Source of the DNA: Planctomycetaceae bacterium
Lineage (GTDB): Bacteria > Planctomycetota > Planctomycetia > Pirellulales > Pirellulaceae
Assembly (NCBI GenBank): GCA_002709225.1
Contig: PAQH01000080.1
Location: 1-34,616 of the forward strand
Length of the DNA stretch: 34,616 nt
Direction of reading: 5' to 3'
Every line of letters starts with the position of its first letter. The stretch's first letter is position 1. Both the position numbers and the translations under genes were made by a program. Below the pieces are notes generated by a model. It worked only from the letters and a program-made list of their open reading frames with translations, did not search any database and was not told where the DNA came from. This document shows positions 16,675 to 24,859 of this stretch, piece by piece.

Positions 16675-17961
16675 ATGCCACAGTGCGACAGCTGTAATCG
16701 CCGAGAACATCATTTCAGCCGCCGCCAGGTACTTGGTTCGCTGGCGGGTGTTGCCGGGACGGGAGGCCTGGGGATGCTGCTTGATCCTGTTGTGGCTGAG
16801 GAGATCAAACGCAAGAACCGTCAGGTGCTTTTTATCTGGCTTGACGGCGGGATCAGTCAGTTGGAGAGTTGGGATCCGAAGCCAGCGAGTGAATTTGGCG
16901 GACCATTTCGTAGTATTCCTACCGCGTTGCCGGGAACCCACTTCAGTGAGTTGACACCGCACACAGCGCAGATTGCGGATCGGCTGGCGGTGATTCGCAG
17001 TATGTCCACCAAGGATGAGAACCATTCCAGCGCGGTGCCGCGAGTGCAGCGTGGTGATCCCAAGAATCGTGGCGTTACCTACCCATTTCTCGGTTCGGCG
17101 GTCAGTCACTTATTGCCGCCCCCCGAGAACCAGCTGCCGTCCTATATGCATGTCAAACCGGGACGCGGGGGGTACATGTGGAAGGACGCAGGCTTCCTTG
17201 GCGCGCGGTATGGCGCGTTGGGTCTGGGTGATGGCAAGCCACCGATCCATATACGGCGACCTCCGCAACTCGATTCAGCACAGGCGGCGAATCGCGACCG
17301 GCTACGGCGTCTGGCCAACTCGCGTTTCCGCCAGGGACGGTTGGATCAGTTCATCAAGGCCTACGACTACTCGTATGACATGGCGGCTCAATTGGGACGG
17401 CGCCAGGATCTTTTTGATCCCGACATGTTGCCGGCTGCCGACAAAGAACGCTACGGTACACACCCATTAGGACGCCATCTGTTACAAGCGCGTCGGCTGC
17501 TTGAGGCGGGGGTCCAGTTTGTCAAAGTGACATCGTATTACTGGGATACCCATGCCGATCATTTCAACATGCACCGCAGCCTGGTTCCGCAAATTGACCA
17601 GTCTTTTGCCGCGTTGATTCGTGATCTGGAAGAGCGGGGTTTGCTCGACCAGGTCGTGGTAGTGTTGATGTCGGAGTTTGGTCGGACGCCCAAGATCAAT
17701 AATCGCTGTGGCCGTGACCATTGGCCGGAGGCTTGGTCATTGGTGCTTGCCGGAGCCGGCTTGCGACGAGGGGTGGTGGTCGGCAAGACCACCGCGAATG
17801 GTGCCTGGTGTGATAGTGATGAGTACGACGTGGGACACTTGTTTCACACAATCTTTCATTGCCTGGGAATCGATGCGACGGCCCAGCAGTATGTTAATCG
17901 AGGCCAGCCGTTGCCGATTGCACATGAGGAGATGACTGTGATACAGGAGGTGTTGGCCTGA
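16675..17961 (+). CDS. DUF1501 Tat-exported protein
   Basis: 428 aa, with an N-terminal Tat signal: SRRQVLGSLAG at residues 15-25 and a following hydrophobic stretch. The body carries the DUF1501 marks: VLFIWLDGGISQLESWDPKP near the start, then a GGYMWKDAGFLGARY region, and LMSEFGRTPKINN followed by GRDHWPEAWS near the C-terminus. This family belongs to the alkaline-phosphatase/sulfatase-like fold and is found very widely in planctomycetes beside DUF1549/DUF1553 genes. The function is unknown, but the constant pairing suggests a joint exported complex. The gene is separated from the following WD40 gene by one base. Confidence 0.93.
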   Translation: MPQCDSCNRREHHFSRRQVLGSLAGVAGTGGLGMLLDPVVAEEIKRKNRQVLFIWLDGGISQLESWDPKPASEFGGPFRSIPTALPGTHFSELTPHTAQIADRLAVIRSMSTKDENHSSAVPRVQRGDPKNRGVTYPFLGSAVSHLLPPPENQLPSYMHVKPGRGGYMWKDAGFLGARYGALGLGDGKPPIHIRRPPQLDSAQAANRDRLRRLANSRFRQGRLDQFIKAYDYSYDMAAQLGRRQDLFDPDMLPAADKERYGTHPLGRHLLQARRLLEAGVQFVKVTSYYWDTHADHFNMHRSLVPQIDQSFAALIRDLEERGLLDQVVVVLMSEFGRTPKINNRCGRDHWPEAWSLVLAGAGLRRGVVVGKTTANGAWCDSDEYDVGHLFHTIFHCLGIDATAQQYVNRGQPLPIAHEEMTVIQEVLA

Positions 17962-17962
17962 T

Positions 17963-19090
17963 ATGGAACCTGGAAACCCCGGCGAATTGAATGTAGCCAA
18001 AACCTGGATCGGGCAACGCCTCGAACACGATCGGCAATTGTATCGCGTGGGGTTCAGTCCCTGCGGGCGCTACGTGCTGGCAGCGGGGCAGGATACGAAG
18101 CTGATTTGTTGGCGGCTGGCAGACGGTAGCAAAAAAGAGTTTTCCAACCATGCCTCATGGGTGGGAGGCTTTGCCTTCCACCCGCAGACGCAGTGGGTCT
18201 ACAGCGGGGACTATCACGGGACCCTGGTTTGTCGTGATTTTCAAGAGGCGGAAGCGGAACCCAGGTGGACGCAGGTTGCAGCGCATCCCGGAGAAACTGG
18301 AGCGCCAGGCTGGATTCGATCCGTTTGCCTGTCCGGTGATGGGGCGACCGTAGTGACGGCGGGCAGCGATCGAGTGATCCGGCTTTGGTCCAGCGATGAC
18401 GGTAAGTTGCAGCGAGAGCTGACCGGCCATGGCGGAGATATTTTCAGTACGCAGATACACCCGGACGGCATGACTCTGGTAAGCGGCGATGTGCTGGGGC
18501 AAGTTGTTCAATGGGATCTAGCCACGGGGGAACTTTTGCGCACACTTGACGCGGGTGTGTTACATACACGTGAGGACCGGTTTTTGGCGGATGTGGGGGG
18601 GGTGCGCTGCCTGGCCTTTAATCGTGATGGGAGTCGGCTGGTGTGTGGCGGGATGACCGATATCAAGAGCAATACGTTTTGTCCCGGGTATCCAGCTGTC
18701 CTCGAGTTTGATTTTCAGAGTGGTCAACTCTTGCGCACGCTGCGGGCGACGAAGAAAGTTACAGATGACGGGCCGGTGCAGGGAGTCAGAGTGCTCGAGG
18801 ATGGCACGGTCGTTTCTCAAGGTGAGCACTTGCACGCGCAATCCACACTTGAGTTTTGGGGTGCGGAGGGAGAAGCCCCCGTGCACTCCTTGCCGGTTCC
18901 CTCGGGATACGATTTGGCGCTGCACCCCGATGGGCGGCGGCTCGCGGTACCCGTTTACAAAGCCAACGGCCGTAGTGGTAATGGGCGCCATGCGAAACCC
19001 GAGGAATACCTCCCGCATAAGGCTGAAGTAGTGGTCTACCACCTCTACGCGCCGCCGGAAAATCCCGCAGCGGAAAAGGCCGCCGGGTAA
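17963..19090 (+). CDS. WD40-repeat protein
   Basis: 375 aa made mostly of WD40 blades. Visible repeats include one from about residue 24 (VGFSPCGRYVLAAGQDTKLICWRL), one around RSVCLSGDGATVVTAGSDRVIRLW, one at FSTQIHPDGMTLVSGDVLGQVVQWDL, and weaker ones at CLAFNRDGSRLVCGG and LALHPDGRRLAVPV. No signal peptide is apparent. It likely folds as a seven-bladed propeller that serves as a protein interaction platform. It lies one base after DUF1501 and forms the usual planctomycete trio with the two exported DUF genes, so it may be the partner scaffold. Confidence 0.88.
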   Translation: MEPGNPGELNVAKTWIGQRLEHDRQLYRVGFSPCGRYVLAAGQDTKLICWRLADGSKKEFSNHASWVGGFAFHPQTQWVYSGDYHGTLVCRDFQEAEAEPRWTQVAAHPGETGAPGWIRSVCLSGDGATVVTAGSDRVIRLWSSDDGKLQRELTGHGGDIFSTQIHPDGMTLVSGDVLGQVVQWDLATGELLRTLDAGVLHTREDRFLADVGGVRCLAFNRDGSRLVCGGMTDIKSNTFCPGYPAVLEFDFQSGQLLRTLRATKKVTDDGPVQGVRVLEDGTVVSQGEHLHAQSTLEFWGAEGEAPVHSLPVPSGYDLALHPDGRRLAVPVYKANGRSGNGRHAKPEEYLPHKAEVVVYHLYAPPENPAAEKAAG

Positions 19091-19207
19091 TATCCATGCG
19101 TGGCGCCACGAACCCCAGGTGTATTCACGCCAGCGCGGGTCTGTTTGCCGGGTAGGTGGATCTGGCTGGAGATTCATATCGGGCTACCCGACTATCTCAG
19201 GATGCTT

Positions 19208-20308
19208 ATGTCGCACATTGATGAAAGACAGATTGAGCATGCGTCGCGCCTTTTGAACAGGTGGATAGAGGAGGACCGTTGTCGAGCGATTAGCGTGGAG
19301 ATTGGGGTCCTTGGCGCGTCTCCGTTACGGATTGCTTTGGGATCTGTTGATGCGAATCGGGTACGAACGACCAGTGCCGACACCGTGTTCTTGATCGCCT
19401 CACCAACCAAACCGATTACGGCGTTGGCGGTGCTGCAGCTCGTGGAACGTGGCCTTCTCGATCCGGCTGAGCCAGTGACTAGGTTCTTGCCAGAATTCGG
19501 ACAACAAGGGAAGGGACGGGTGCGTGTGGGACATTTGTTGACGCACTCATCGGGGTTACCCGACTTTGTTCCGCAGAATGAACCGTTGCGCCGACAGCAC
19601 GCGCCGCTGACCGTCTTTCTTGATCATGTCAACCGTCTACCGCTGGGATACCGCCCGGGTACGTCGTACCAGTATCAAAGTACCGGGTTTCTGGTGCTGG
19701 GGGCGTTGGTTGAAAAGATTGCGGGGACGCCGCTCCCCGAGTTCTTGCGGCAGCACGTATTCACGCCACTGGAACTGGAAAATACGACATTGGGAATCCC
19801 TGATCGCTGGTATCAGACGCGGCGGGTAGACCAAGTGGCGGAGTCGCGACTGCTGAGTGAACGGGACACCGATTGGGGATGGAATAGCCGGTACTGGCGG
19901 CAGTTGGGCGCGCCTTGGGGAGGGTTGTTGGCGTCGGCGTCCGATTTGGGTCGCCTGTGCGCGCATCTATTGGAAATTCACCGCGGACAGGCGGGGGTTC
20001 TTCAGCCGGGAACTCTGGCCGCGATGACGGCGAATCAATCCAAACGACTAGGAGAACTACCTCCTGAACTGTGGCGCTCGCAGCCATGGGGCTATGGATG
20101 GCAACATGCCTGGCACAGTCATCCTCGCGGTCTCGGTTGTTTGTTGAGTGACCGTGCGTACGGTCATTGGGGAGCGACTGGGACGATGGTCTGGATTGAT
20201 CCGGCGCGCGAAGCTTACATGGTCTTATTGACCACGGAACCCCTTCCCTGGGATCGCTTTGAGCAGTTGAAATTTTCCAACACGGTGGCGGCTGCGATTC
20301 GGGAGTAG
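19208..20308 (+). CDS. Serine beta-lactamase-like hydrolase (class C/esterase family)
   Basis: About 366 aa, Beta-lactamase (PF00144) superfamily. The SxxK motif is SPTK at residues 65-68, with Ser65 as the likely nucleophile. The second motif appears as YQYQSTGF, where family members usually have YSN, so Ser replaces Asn. A further family segment is VGHLLTHSSGLPDF. There is no signal peptide, so a cytoplasmic esterase, peptidase or transesterase role is more likely than antibiotic resistance. The open frame extends back to 19100, but AGG just before the ATG at 19208 and the natural start of the domain favour this start (an ATG at 19202 is also possible). It follows the WD40 gene but is not tightly coupled to it. 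Confidence 0.83.
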   Translation: MSHIDERQIEHASRLLNRWIEEDRCRAISVEIGVLGASPLRIALGSVDANRVRTTSADTVFLIASPTKPITALAVLQLVERGLLDPAEPVTRFLPEFGQQGKGRVRVGHLLTHSSGLPDFVPQNEPLRRQHAPLTVFLDHVNRLPLGYRPGTSYQYQSTGFLVLGALVEKIAGTPLPEFLRQHVFTPLELENTTLGIPDRWYQTRRVDQVAESRLLSERDTDWGWNSRYWRQLGAPWGGLLASASDLGRLCAHLLEIHRGQAGVLQPGTLAAMTANQSKRLGELPPELWRSQPWGYGWQHAWHSHPRGLGCLLSDRAYGHWGATGTMVWIDPAREAYMVLLTTEPLPWDRFEQLKFSNTVAAAIRE

Positions 20309-20326
20309 CCGCTGTGTTGCCCGCCC

Positions 20327-21007
20327 TTAATTAGGCCCGACGAGCTGCAGCACTCGGCCGCCGCAGTGCTGCTGGACCGCGGTTGCGGTGCTCTGGAGGA
20401 GGTCGGTCAGCACCGGGGGAGGCGTGGTATCGGTTGCCTCGACGATCAAGATGGCGCTGCGTGTGTCACTAGTAACTTTGCTGAAATCAGCCTGCAAAGA
20501 GTCGAGTCGACAGAGGATGCGCTCGCCTTGATCGACGTACCCAAACTCTCCACAACGTATCGTCTGAGGCGCGCTGCTTCCTAGGGGAATAAAGGTCTCC
20601 TCCGCCGTGAATTGTTGTAAACGGACAGGAAGTGAGAGGCGGTCCACGTCATGCGCGCCCAGGCTGCAAAAACTCTGCAGGGAAATCAGGTTGTAGCAGT
20701 CAACGAGATTGTTGATGGCGGGCAGGGTCAATTTGGTGCGCGCGTACTGAAGTAATTTTTCTGTTGAGGGAGGGTGGCGACGCGGGTCACTGCCGATGGT
20801 TGTGAGGATTTCCCGGATCCGTTGCAGGGCGGGGTGGGAACGGATGCTGCGACGATCCATAAATGTCTTCTGAACGTCTCGCGCTGTGGCGGCGATCGCT
20901 TCACGCAATAACGCGGAAGCGGGGTGGATGTGCAGGTCGCGAAACAAGATGGCGCCGGCACGCAGCCCGAGTGCGTGGCATTCAGGGGCGACTTCGAAGA
21001 AGGTCAT
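20327..21007 (-). CDS. B3/B4 tRNA-editing-like domain protein
   Basis: Predicted 226 aa. It resembles the stand-alone B3/B4 domain of phenylalanyl-tRNA synthetase beta chains (PF03483): an N-terminal hydrophobic part, then PSTEKLLQYARTKLTLPAINNLVDCYNLISL, followed by GAHDVDRLSLPVRL and a C-terminal strand-rich region. In PheRS this domain edits mischarged tRNA; the free-standing versions are uncharacterised and are often called B3/4 domain proteins. The ATG at 21007 overlaps the mgdD stop as ATGA, so it is translationally coupled to the N-methylglutamate dehydrogenase genes. It is the last gene of the operon. Why a methylamine operon would carry it is unknown; an amino-acid-binding or editing role toward an N-methylated amino acid is only a guess. 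Confidence 0.75.
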   Translation of the reverse strand: MTFFEVAPECHALGLRAGAILFRDLHIHPASALLREAIAATARDVQKTFMDRRSIRSHPALQRIREILTTIGSDPRRHPPSTEKLLQYARTKLTLPAINNLVDCYNLISLQSFCSLGAHDVDRLSLPVRLQQFTAEETFIPLGSSAPQTIRCGEFGYVDQGERILCRLDSLQADFSKVTSDTRSAILIVEATDTTPPPVLTDLLQSTATAVQQHCGGRVLQLVGPN

Positions 21008-21663
21008 GGAAGGTCCGTGAAGAGTGCCTGTGCCCCGATGATCGGCCCCTCGAATTCCTCGCAAATCTCCACCAAACTGTTCCACAGGGACACGGCATAA
21101 CTACGATCACACCAGAGTTTAACGTGCGTGTGCGGGTATCCGGCTGCTGGAAAGACGGCGGAATCCACGCCGGCTACGCGTGTGTAGATCACCCGGTCGA
21201 GGGTCGCAGTGGAAAAGTCGTATCCGCAAACCTGTAGTAGTACCGCTGCCGCACGCGCCCCACAGAGTACGAGTGAAGCGTCTTCTCGAACCACGGGAAA
21301 GCAGTCCGGCGGAAATTCTCCGTTGGATGGTACGGGTAGATCCACTCCCGAGGGGCCCGCCTCGAGAAAATACTCGTCAGCGGCGACTTTGACAATGATA
21401 CCCCCATCCGTGAGGCGTGTTGATTCAAACGTTTCCGCGGGCAGCGGGGTCTGGTGCGTCTGTAACCAGGCGGTGGCGCCGTTTCCCTTGTAACCCGCTT
21501 TCGGGAGAGCGCTCAGGTCGCATAAGGCGAGGCGCTGGGCGGCTTGGCGTTCTCGTTCCGGGTCGTCAAACCAAAGTGCCAGGGAGGCTCCGGCCAGGTC
21601 GCGTGATGCGCCTGGAGTAGATGGCAGTTCGAATGGACTCGTGCGGGTGATGGGCAGAGGCAT
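21004..21663 (-). CDS. mgdD: N-methylglutamate dehydrogenase subunit D (SoxG-like, gamma)
   Basis: Predicted 219 aa, a SoxG-type gamma subunit of heterotetrameric sarcosine oxidase/N-methylglutamate dehydrogenase. It shares the aminomethyltransferase-like (GCV_T-related) fold and begins with the typical TSPFEL stretch. The middle part has LCDLSALPKAGYKGNG and the C-terminal part has YTRVAGVDSAVF and THVKLWCDRSYAVSLWNSLVEI. The gamma subunit has a structural role in the complex. GGAG lies 7 bases before the ATG at 21663, which starts 31 bases after the mgdC stop; the open frame upstream overlaps mgdC and is not favoured. Identification as MgdD rather than SoxG depends on the mgs/gmaS context. 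Confidence 0.83.
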   Translation of the reverse strand: MPLPITRTSPFELPSTPGASRDLAGASLALWFDDPERERQAAQRLALCDLSALPKAGYKGNGATAWLQTHQTPLPAETFESTRLTDGGIIVKVAADEYFLEAGPSGVDLPVPSNGEFPPDCFPVVREDASLVLCGARAAAVLLQVCGYDFSTATLDRVIYTRVAGVDSAVFPAAGYPHTHVKLWCDRSYAVSLWNSLVEICEEFEGPIIGAQALFTDLP

Positions 21664-21694
21664 GGGGCGCTCCGGAGGCGAGTCAGTGCCGTCG

Positions 21695-24595
21695 CTATTG
21701 TTGGCGGAGGTTGTCGGGATCGTAGAAGGGCAGGGAACATACTTCACCCGTTACGGTCGTTCCGGGTGCAGTACGGATCGCCAACGGGCTACCTGGCGAT
21801 GCCAGTCGTGGCTCGACGAAAGCCATTCCGATGGGATGTTTTAGGGTGGAGTCTCTGGCGATGCTGGTGACCCGACCCACGATGGTTTCTCCGTCGAGGA
21901 TCAGATGGCATTCCTCGGGAAACGGCTTGTCTTCGGTATCTTTCAGGCGAAATCCGACCAGTTTCCGCATCAGTGGGCGTTTCTGAAGAATTTCGAGGCT
22001 CCTGGAACCTACGAAAAACGGTTTGTTTTGCGCGATGGCCCACTGCAAATCAGCTTCGGCTGGATAAGTTAACGCGTCAGTATCATGTCCGACAATGAGG
22101 TGCCCTTTTTCAAGCCGTAGCAGACGCTGCGTTTCGACCCCAAATGGTTTGAGTCCGAATGGCCTTCCAGTTTCACAGAGTTGTTCCCAGACATGGACCG
22201 CACTGCTAGCCGGTACGTGGATTTCGTATCCGAGTTCGCCCACAAATCCGACGCGCATGAGCGTTGCTGGTACACCAGCAACAGTGCCCACTCGAACTCC
22301 CAGGTAGGGGAAGGCCTCACCGGAGATGTCGATGCAAGTGAGTTCTTTGAGGACGTCGCGTGAGTCGGGGCCCGCCAGATTGAGCGCAGCGAGTTGTCCG
22401 GTCAAATTGCTGATCTGCACGTCTAATTGGAAGAGTTGACGCCAACGTAAAAGTTCGCGGTAAAAAGAGCCGCTACCTCCACTGGTTGCCGTAACGTAGA
22501 AGTGATCATGCGCCAAACGGGCGATCACACCGTCTTCCAGCACGGTTCCGGTCTCGTCGCATGCCAGACCGTAACGTAGGCGTTGCGTGGACTGTTTCTG
22601 GAATCGACCGGTGTAGATTCGTTCCAGAAACTCAGCGGCGTCTGGCCCTGTGACCTGGAGCTTTCCCAATGTGCTGACGTCGATCAGTCCGACACGTTGG
22701 CGCACGTGCTCCGCTTCCGCCAGGATCGACTGGGCACGCTCATCAGCGGCACCATAGTATTCGGGGCGAAGCCACGCTCCAGCATGCGCCATTTGGGCGC
22801 CCGCCTGACGATGCCAGGCGTCGAGTGGAGTTCGTCTCAATGGATGGAAGCGACGGCCCGCCAGATGACCGATCGGTACGGGATGTTGGAACGGGCGTGA
22901 AGTGGTGGTCCCCGTGGCGTCGATGGTGGCGTTGTTCTGACGCGCCAAGATTCGAATCGCATTCATGTTGGAGAGTTTGCCCTGACTGGGGCCCATGCCG
23001 ACGGTGGTGAAACGTTTCACCAATTCGATATTGTCATAGCCCTCCTGGTGGGCATTCTTGAAATCCGCCAAGTGGATGTCTTCGTCGAAGTCGACGAAAT
23101 TGTGTTTCTCCGGATGCGGGAAGATTGGGTAGGGGTGACTGGGCGGGGTTCCCTGGTGCGTGAGGGTGGGAATTTCTGTGATGTCGGGATGGCCCAGATG
23201 AATGGCCGCTGCGCGCGCGGCTCGCTGGCCGTCAATGCATTGGTCTGCCCAGGAGAAAATGCCATTGACCCGCCCGGCCGCGAACAGACCTGGCGGCAAG
23301 GTGTGGGGTACAAACTGCTCGACCGCAGACTGGTATTGGAAGCGCGCTCCGGCCTGGTAGAGGAGGCCCGCGTCGGGAGCCCAACCGACACTGACGGCCA
23401 CGCCATCACAGGGAAGACTTAAGCCCGCTTGAGGTTGGGTATCGCCTTGCCGGTCGAGTGGGCACGCGATGACGCCGGTGAGTTGTGTGCCGCGCCGGCG
23501 TGTTTCAGCTTGATAGATGGTGTAACCGCGGTAGATGGGGATGCCGAGTTCCTGCACTCGTGTGCCGGCTGGGGAAGACTCGCCCTCGGGGCGGAGGTCG
23601 CAGATCGCGGTGACATCAATTCCGTGCGTGGTAAGGTCGCTGGCCAGGCGATATGCGTCACGGTTTGCACCCAGAATGACTCCCTGGCTGAAAGGCTGTA
23701 CGGCGTAGCGATGAACCAGACGCTGGGCCGCGGAACCGAGCATGATGCCGGGGGCATCATTGTTCTGGAAGACCGCGGGTTGTTCAAAGCAGCCACTGGC
23801 GACCAGGACTGCAGCGGCTCGCAGTTTGGTCATGCGTTGCTGGTCGAACAAGGCGACCCAACGATCACTGTAACAACCCGCTGCGAGTGTTCCCACCCGC
23901 AGGTCAATGTTGTCCAGTGCGTGTACGCGATTGAGCAGTTGTTCGCAACGCTCCAGGGCCTCTGCGTGGCGTCGCCACTGCCACGTGAAACTGCCACCAG
24001 GATGGGGGTTTTCGTCGACCAGGATCACGCGTAGCCCGCGTTCGCCGGCGTCGACGGCGGCACTCAGTCCTGCCGGACCCGCGCCCACGATCAGCAGGTC
24101 GCAGAAGTCGTATTGCTTAGCGGTAGCCGCTTCCCGGTATTGGGGGTCGATCCTACCCAGACCAGCGACTTTACGCATCTGGTTTTCGTAAAAGGGAAAG
24201 AGCCGGCGGGGAGTATGGAATGCCTTGTAATAAAACCCGACGGGAAGGAACCGGCTAAAGCGGTCCATGATGGCTAGGTGGTCACGGGAAACGCTTCCCA
24301 GAGTATTGACCGCGGAAGCCTGTAAGTTGGCTTCCAAGGGCAGGCAGTCCGCGCGTAAATTGGTTCGCGAACCTACAGAGACCAATGCATTGGCATCGTG
24401 GTTGGCGAGGCTGTAGATGCCGCGGGGCCGATGGTATTTGAAGCTGCGCCCCAGTACGCGAACGCCGTTGGCCCACAGCGCGCTGGATAGCACGTCGCCA
24501 GTAAAGCCCTGGTAGGAAACGCCTTCAAACTGAAAGTCGAGCGGTTGTTCCCGGTTAATCCACTCACCCGGTTGTGGTGGCAAGCGGCTAGTCAT
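21695..24595 (-). CDS. mgdC: N-methylglutamate dehydrogenase subunit C (SoxA-like, alpha)
   Basis: Large subunit of about 966 aa, the normal length. In order it has: an N-terminal Fer2_4-like domain (GDVLSSALWANGVRVLGRSFKYHRPRG region at about 35-60) without the four iron-sulfur cysteines, as in sarcosine oxidase alpha; a dinucleotide-binding domain starting LLIVGAGPAGLSAA; and, from about residue 600, a C-terminal GCV_T-type folate-binding half with GLIDVSTLGKLQVTGPDAAEFLERI. In this enzyme class the imine product moves to the folate site, where tetrahydrofolate takes up the methylene group; without folate, formaldehyde is released. The ATG at 24595 overlaps the end of mgdB by 8 bases. Sarcosine as substrate is the main alternative. 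Confidence 0.88.
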   Translation of the reverse strand: MTSRLPPQPGEWINREQPLDFQFEGVSYQGFTGDVLSSALWANGVRVLGRSFKYHRPRGIYSLANHDANALVSVGSRTNLRADCLPLEANLQASAVNTLGSVSRDHLAIMDRFSRFLPVGFYYKAFHTPRRLFPFYENQMRKVAGLGRIDPQYREAATAKQYDFCDLLIVGAGPAGLSAAVDAGERGLRVILVDENPHPGGSFTWQWRRHAEALERCEQLLNRVHALDNIDLRVGTLAAGCYSDRWVALFDQQRMTKLRAAAVLVASGCFEQPAVFQNNDAPGIMLGSAAQRLVHRYAVQPFSQGVILGANRDAYRLASDLTTHGIDVTAICDLRPEGESSPAGTRVQELGIPIYRGYTIYQAETRRRGTQLTGVIACPLDRQGDTQPQAGLSLPCDGVAVSVGWAPDAGLLYQAGARFQYQSAVEQFVPHTLPPGLFAAGRVNGIFSWADQCIDGQRAARAAAIHLGHPDITEIPTLTHQGTPPSHPYPIFPHPEKHNFVDFDEDIHLADFKNAHQEGYDNIELVKRFTTVGMGPSQGKLSNMNAIRILARQNNATIDATGTTTSRPFQHPVPIGHLAGRRFHPLRRTPLDAWHRQAGAQMAHAGAWLRPEYYGAADERAQSILAEAEHVRQRVGLIDVSTLGKLQVTGPDAAEFLERIYTGRFQKQSTQRLRYGLACDETGTVLEDGVIARLAHDHFYVTATSGGSGSFYRELLRWRQLFQLDVQISNLTGQLAALNLAGPDSRDVLKELTCIDISGEAFPYLGVRVGTVAGVPATLMRVGFVGELGYEIHVPASSAVHVWEQLCETGRPFGLKPFGVETQRLLRLEKGHLIVGHDTDALTYPAEADLQWAIAQNKPFFVGSRSLEILQKRPLMRKLVGFRLKDTEDKPFPEECHLILDGETIVGRVTSIARDSTLKHPIGMAFVEPRLASPGSPLAIRTAPGTTVTGEVCSLPFYDPDNLRQQ

Positions 24596-24854
24596 TACCA
24601 CGCTCCGGCGTATAGAGGTAAGTCTGGATCACGCGGTCCTGGAGGTTGTCACGCTCGGCGATGAACCAGGTTCCACTGGCTGTGTGGTACCACCACTCAC
24701 GCTTTACACCGGGCTCGCCGTGGCGGTGATGGACTTCCTGTCCCCAATCGGCGTCATTCAGCTGTGCGGGGTCGAGAGGGGGCCGAAATTCGCCACCGTA
24801 GTGGAACTCCTGAATTGGACGAGGCCCATTCAACGGGCAAGTGAGTATTTTCAT
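24588..24854 (-). CDS. mgdB: N-methylglutamate dehydrogenase subunit B (SoxD-like, delta)
   Basis: Small subunit of 88 aa. The SoxD pattern is clear: CPLNGPRPIQEFHYGGE at the N-terminus and REWWYHTASGTWFIAERD later. In Corynebacterium sarcosine oxidase the delta subunit binds zinc through two Cys near the N-terminus and a later His and Cys. Here the first Cys (Cys6) and the His (His57) remain, but the second Cys is Asn9 and the fourth ligand position is Gly61, so a normal zinc site is not expected. From memory, CPLNGPR-type delta subunits also occur in proteobacterial N-methylglutamate dehydrogenases, which would support MgdB over SoxD. It starts 5 bases after mgdA and overlaps mgdC. Confidence 0.85.
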   Translation of the reverse strand: MKILTCPLNGPRPIQEFHYGGEFRPPLDPAQLNDADWGQEVHHRHGEPGVKREWWYHTASGTWFIAERDNLQDRVIQTYLYTPERGND

Positions 24855-24859
24855 GTTTG

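Noticed and set aside
19208..20308. Antibiotic-resistance beta-lactamase
   Set aside because: No signal peptide, an altered YxN motif and a housekeeping context favour an esterase or peptidase-like hydrolase.
23429..24034. Plus-strand open frame of about 200 codons
   Set aside because: It is antisense to mgdC, whose domain structure is clear, and it has no motif or ribosome site.
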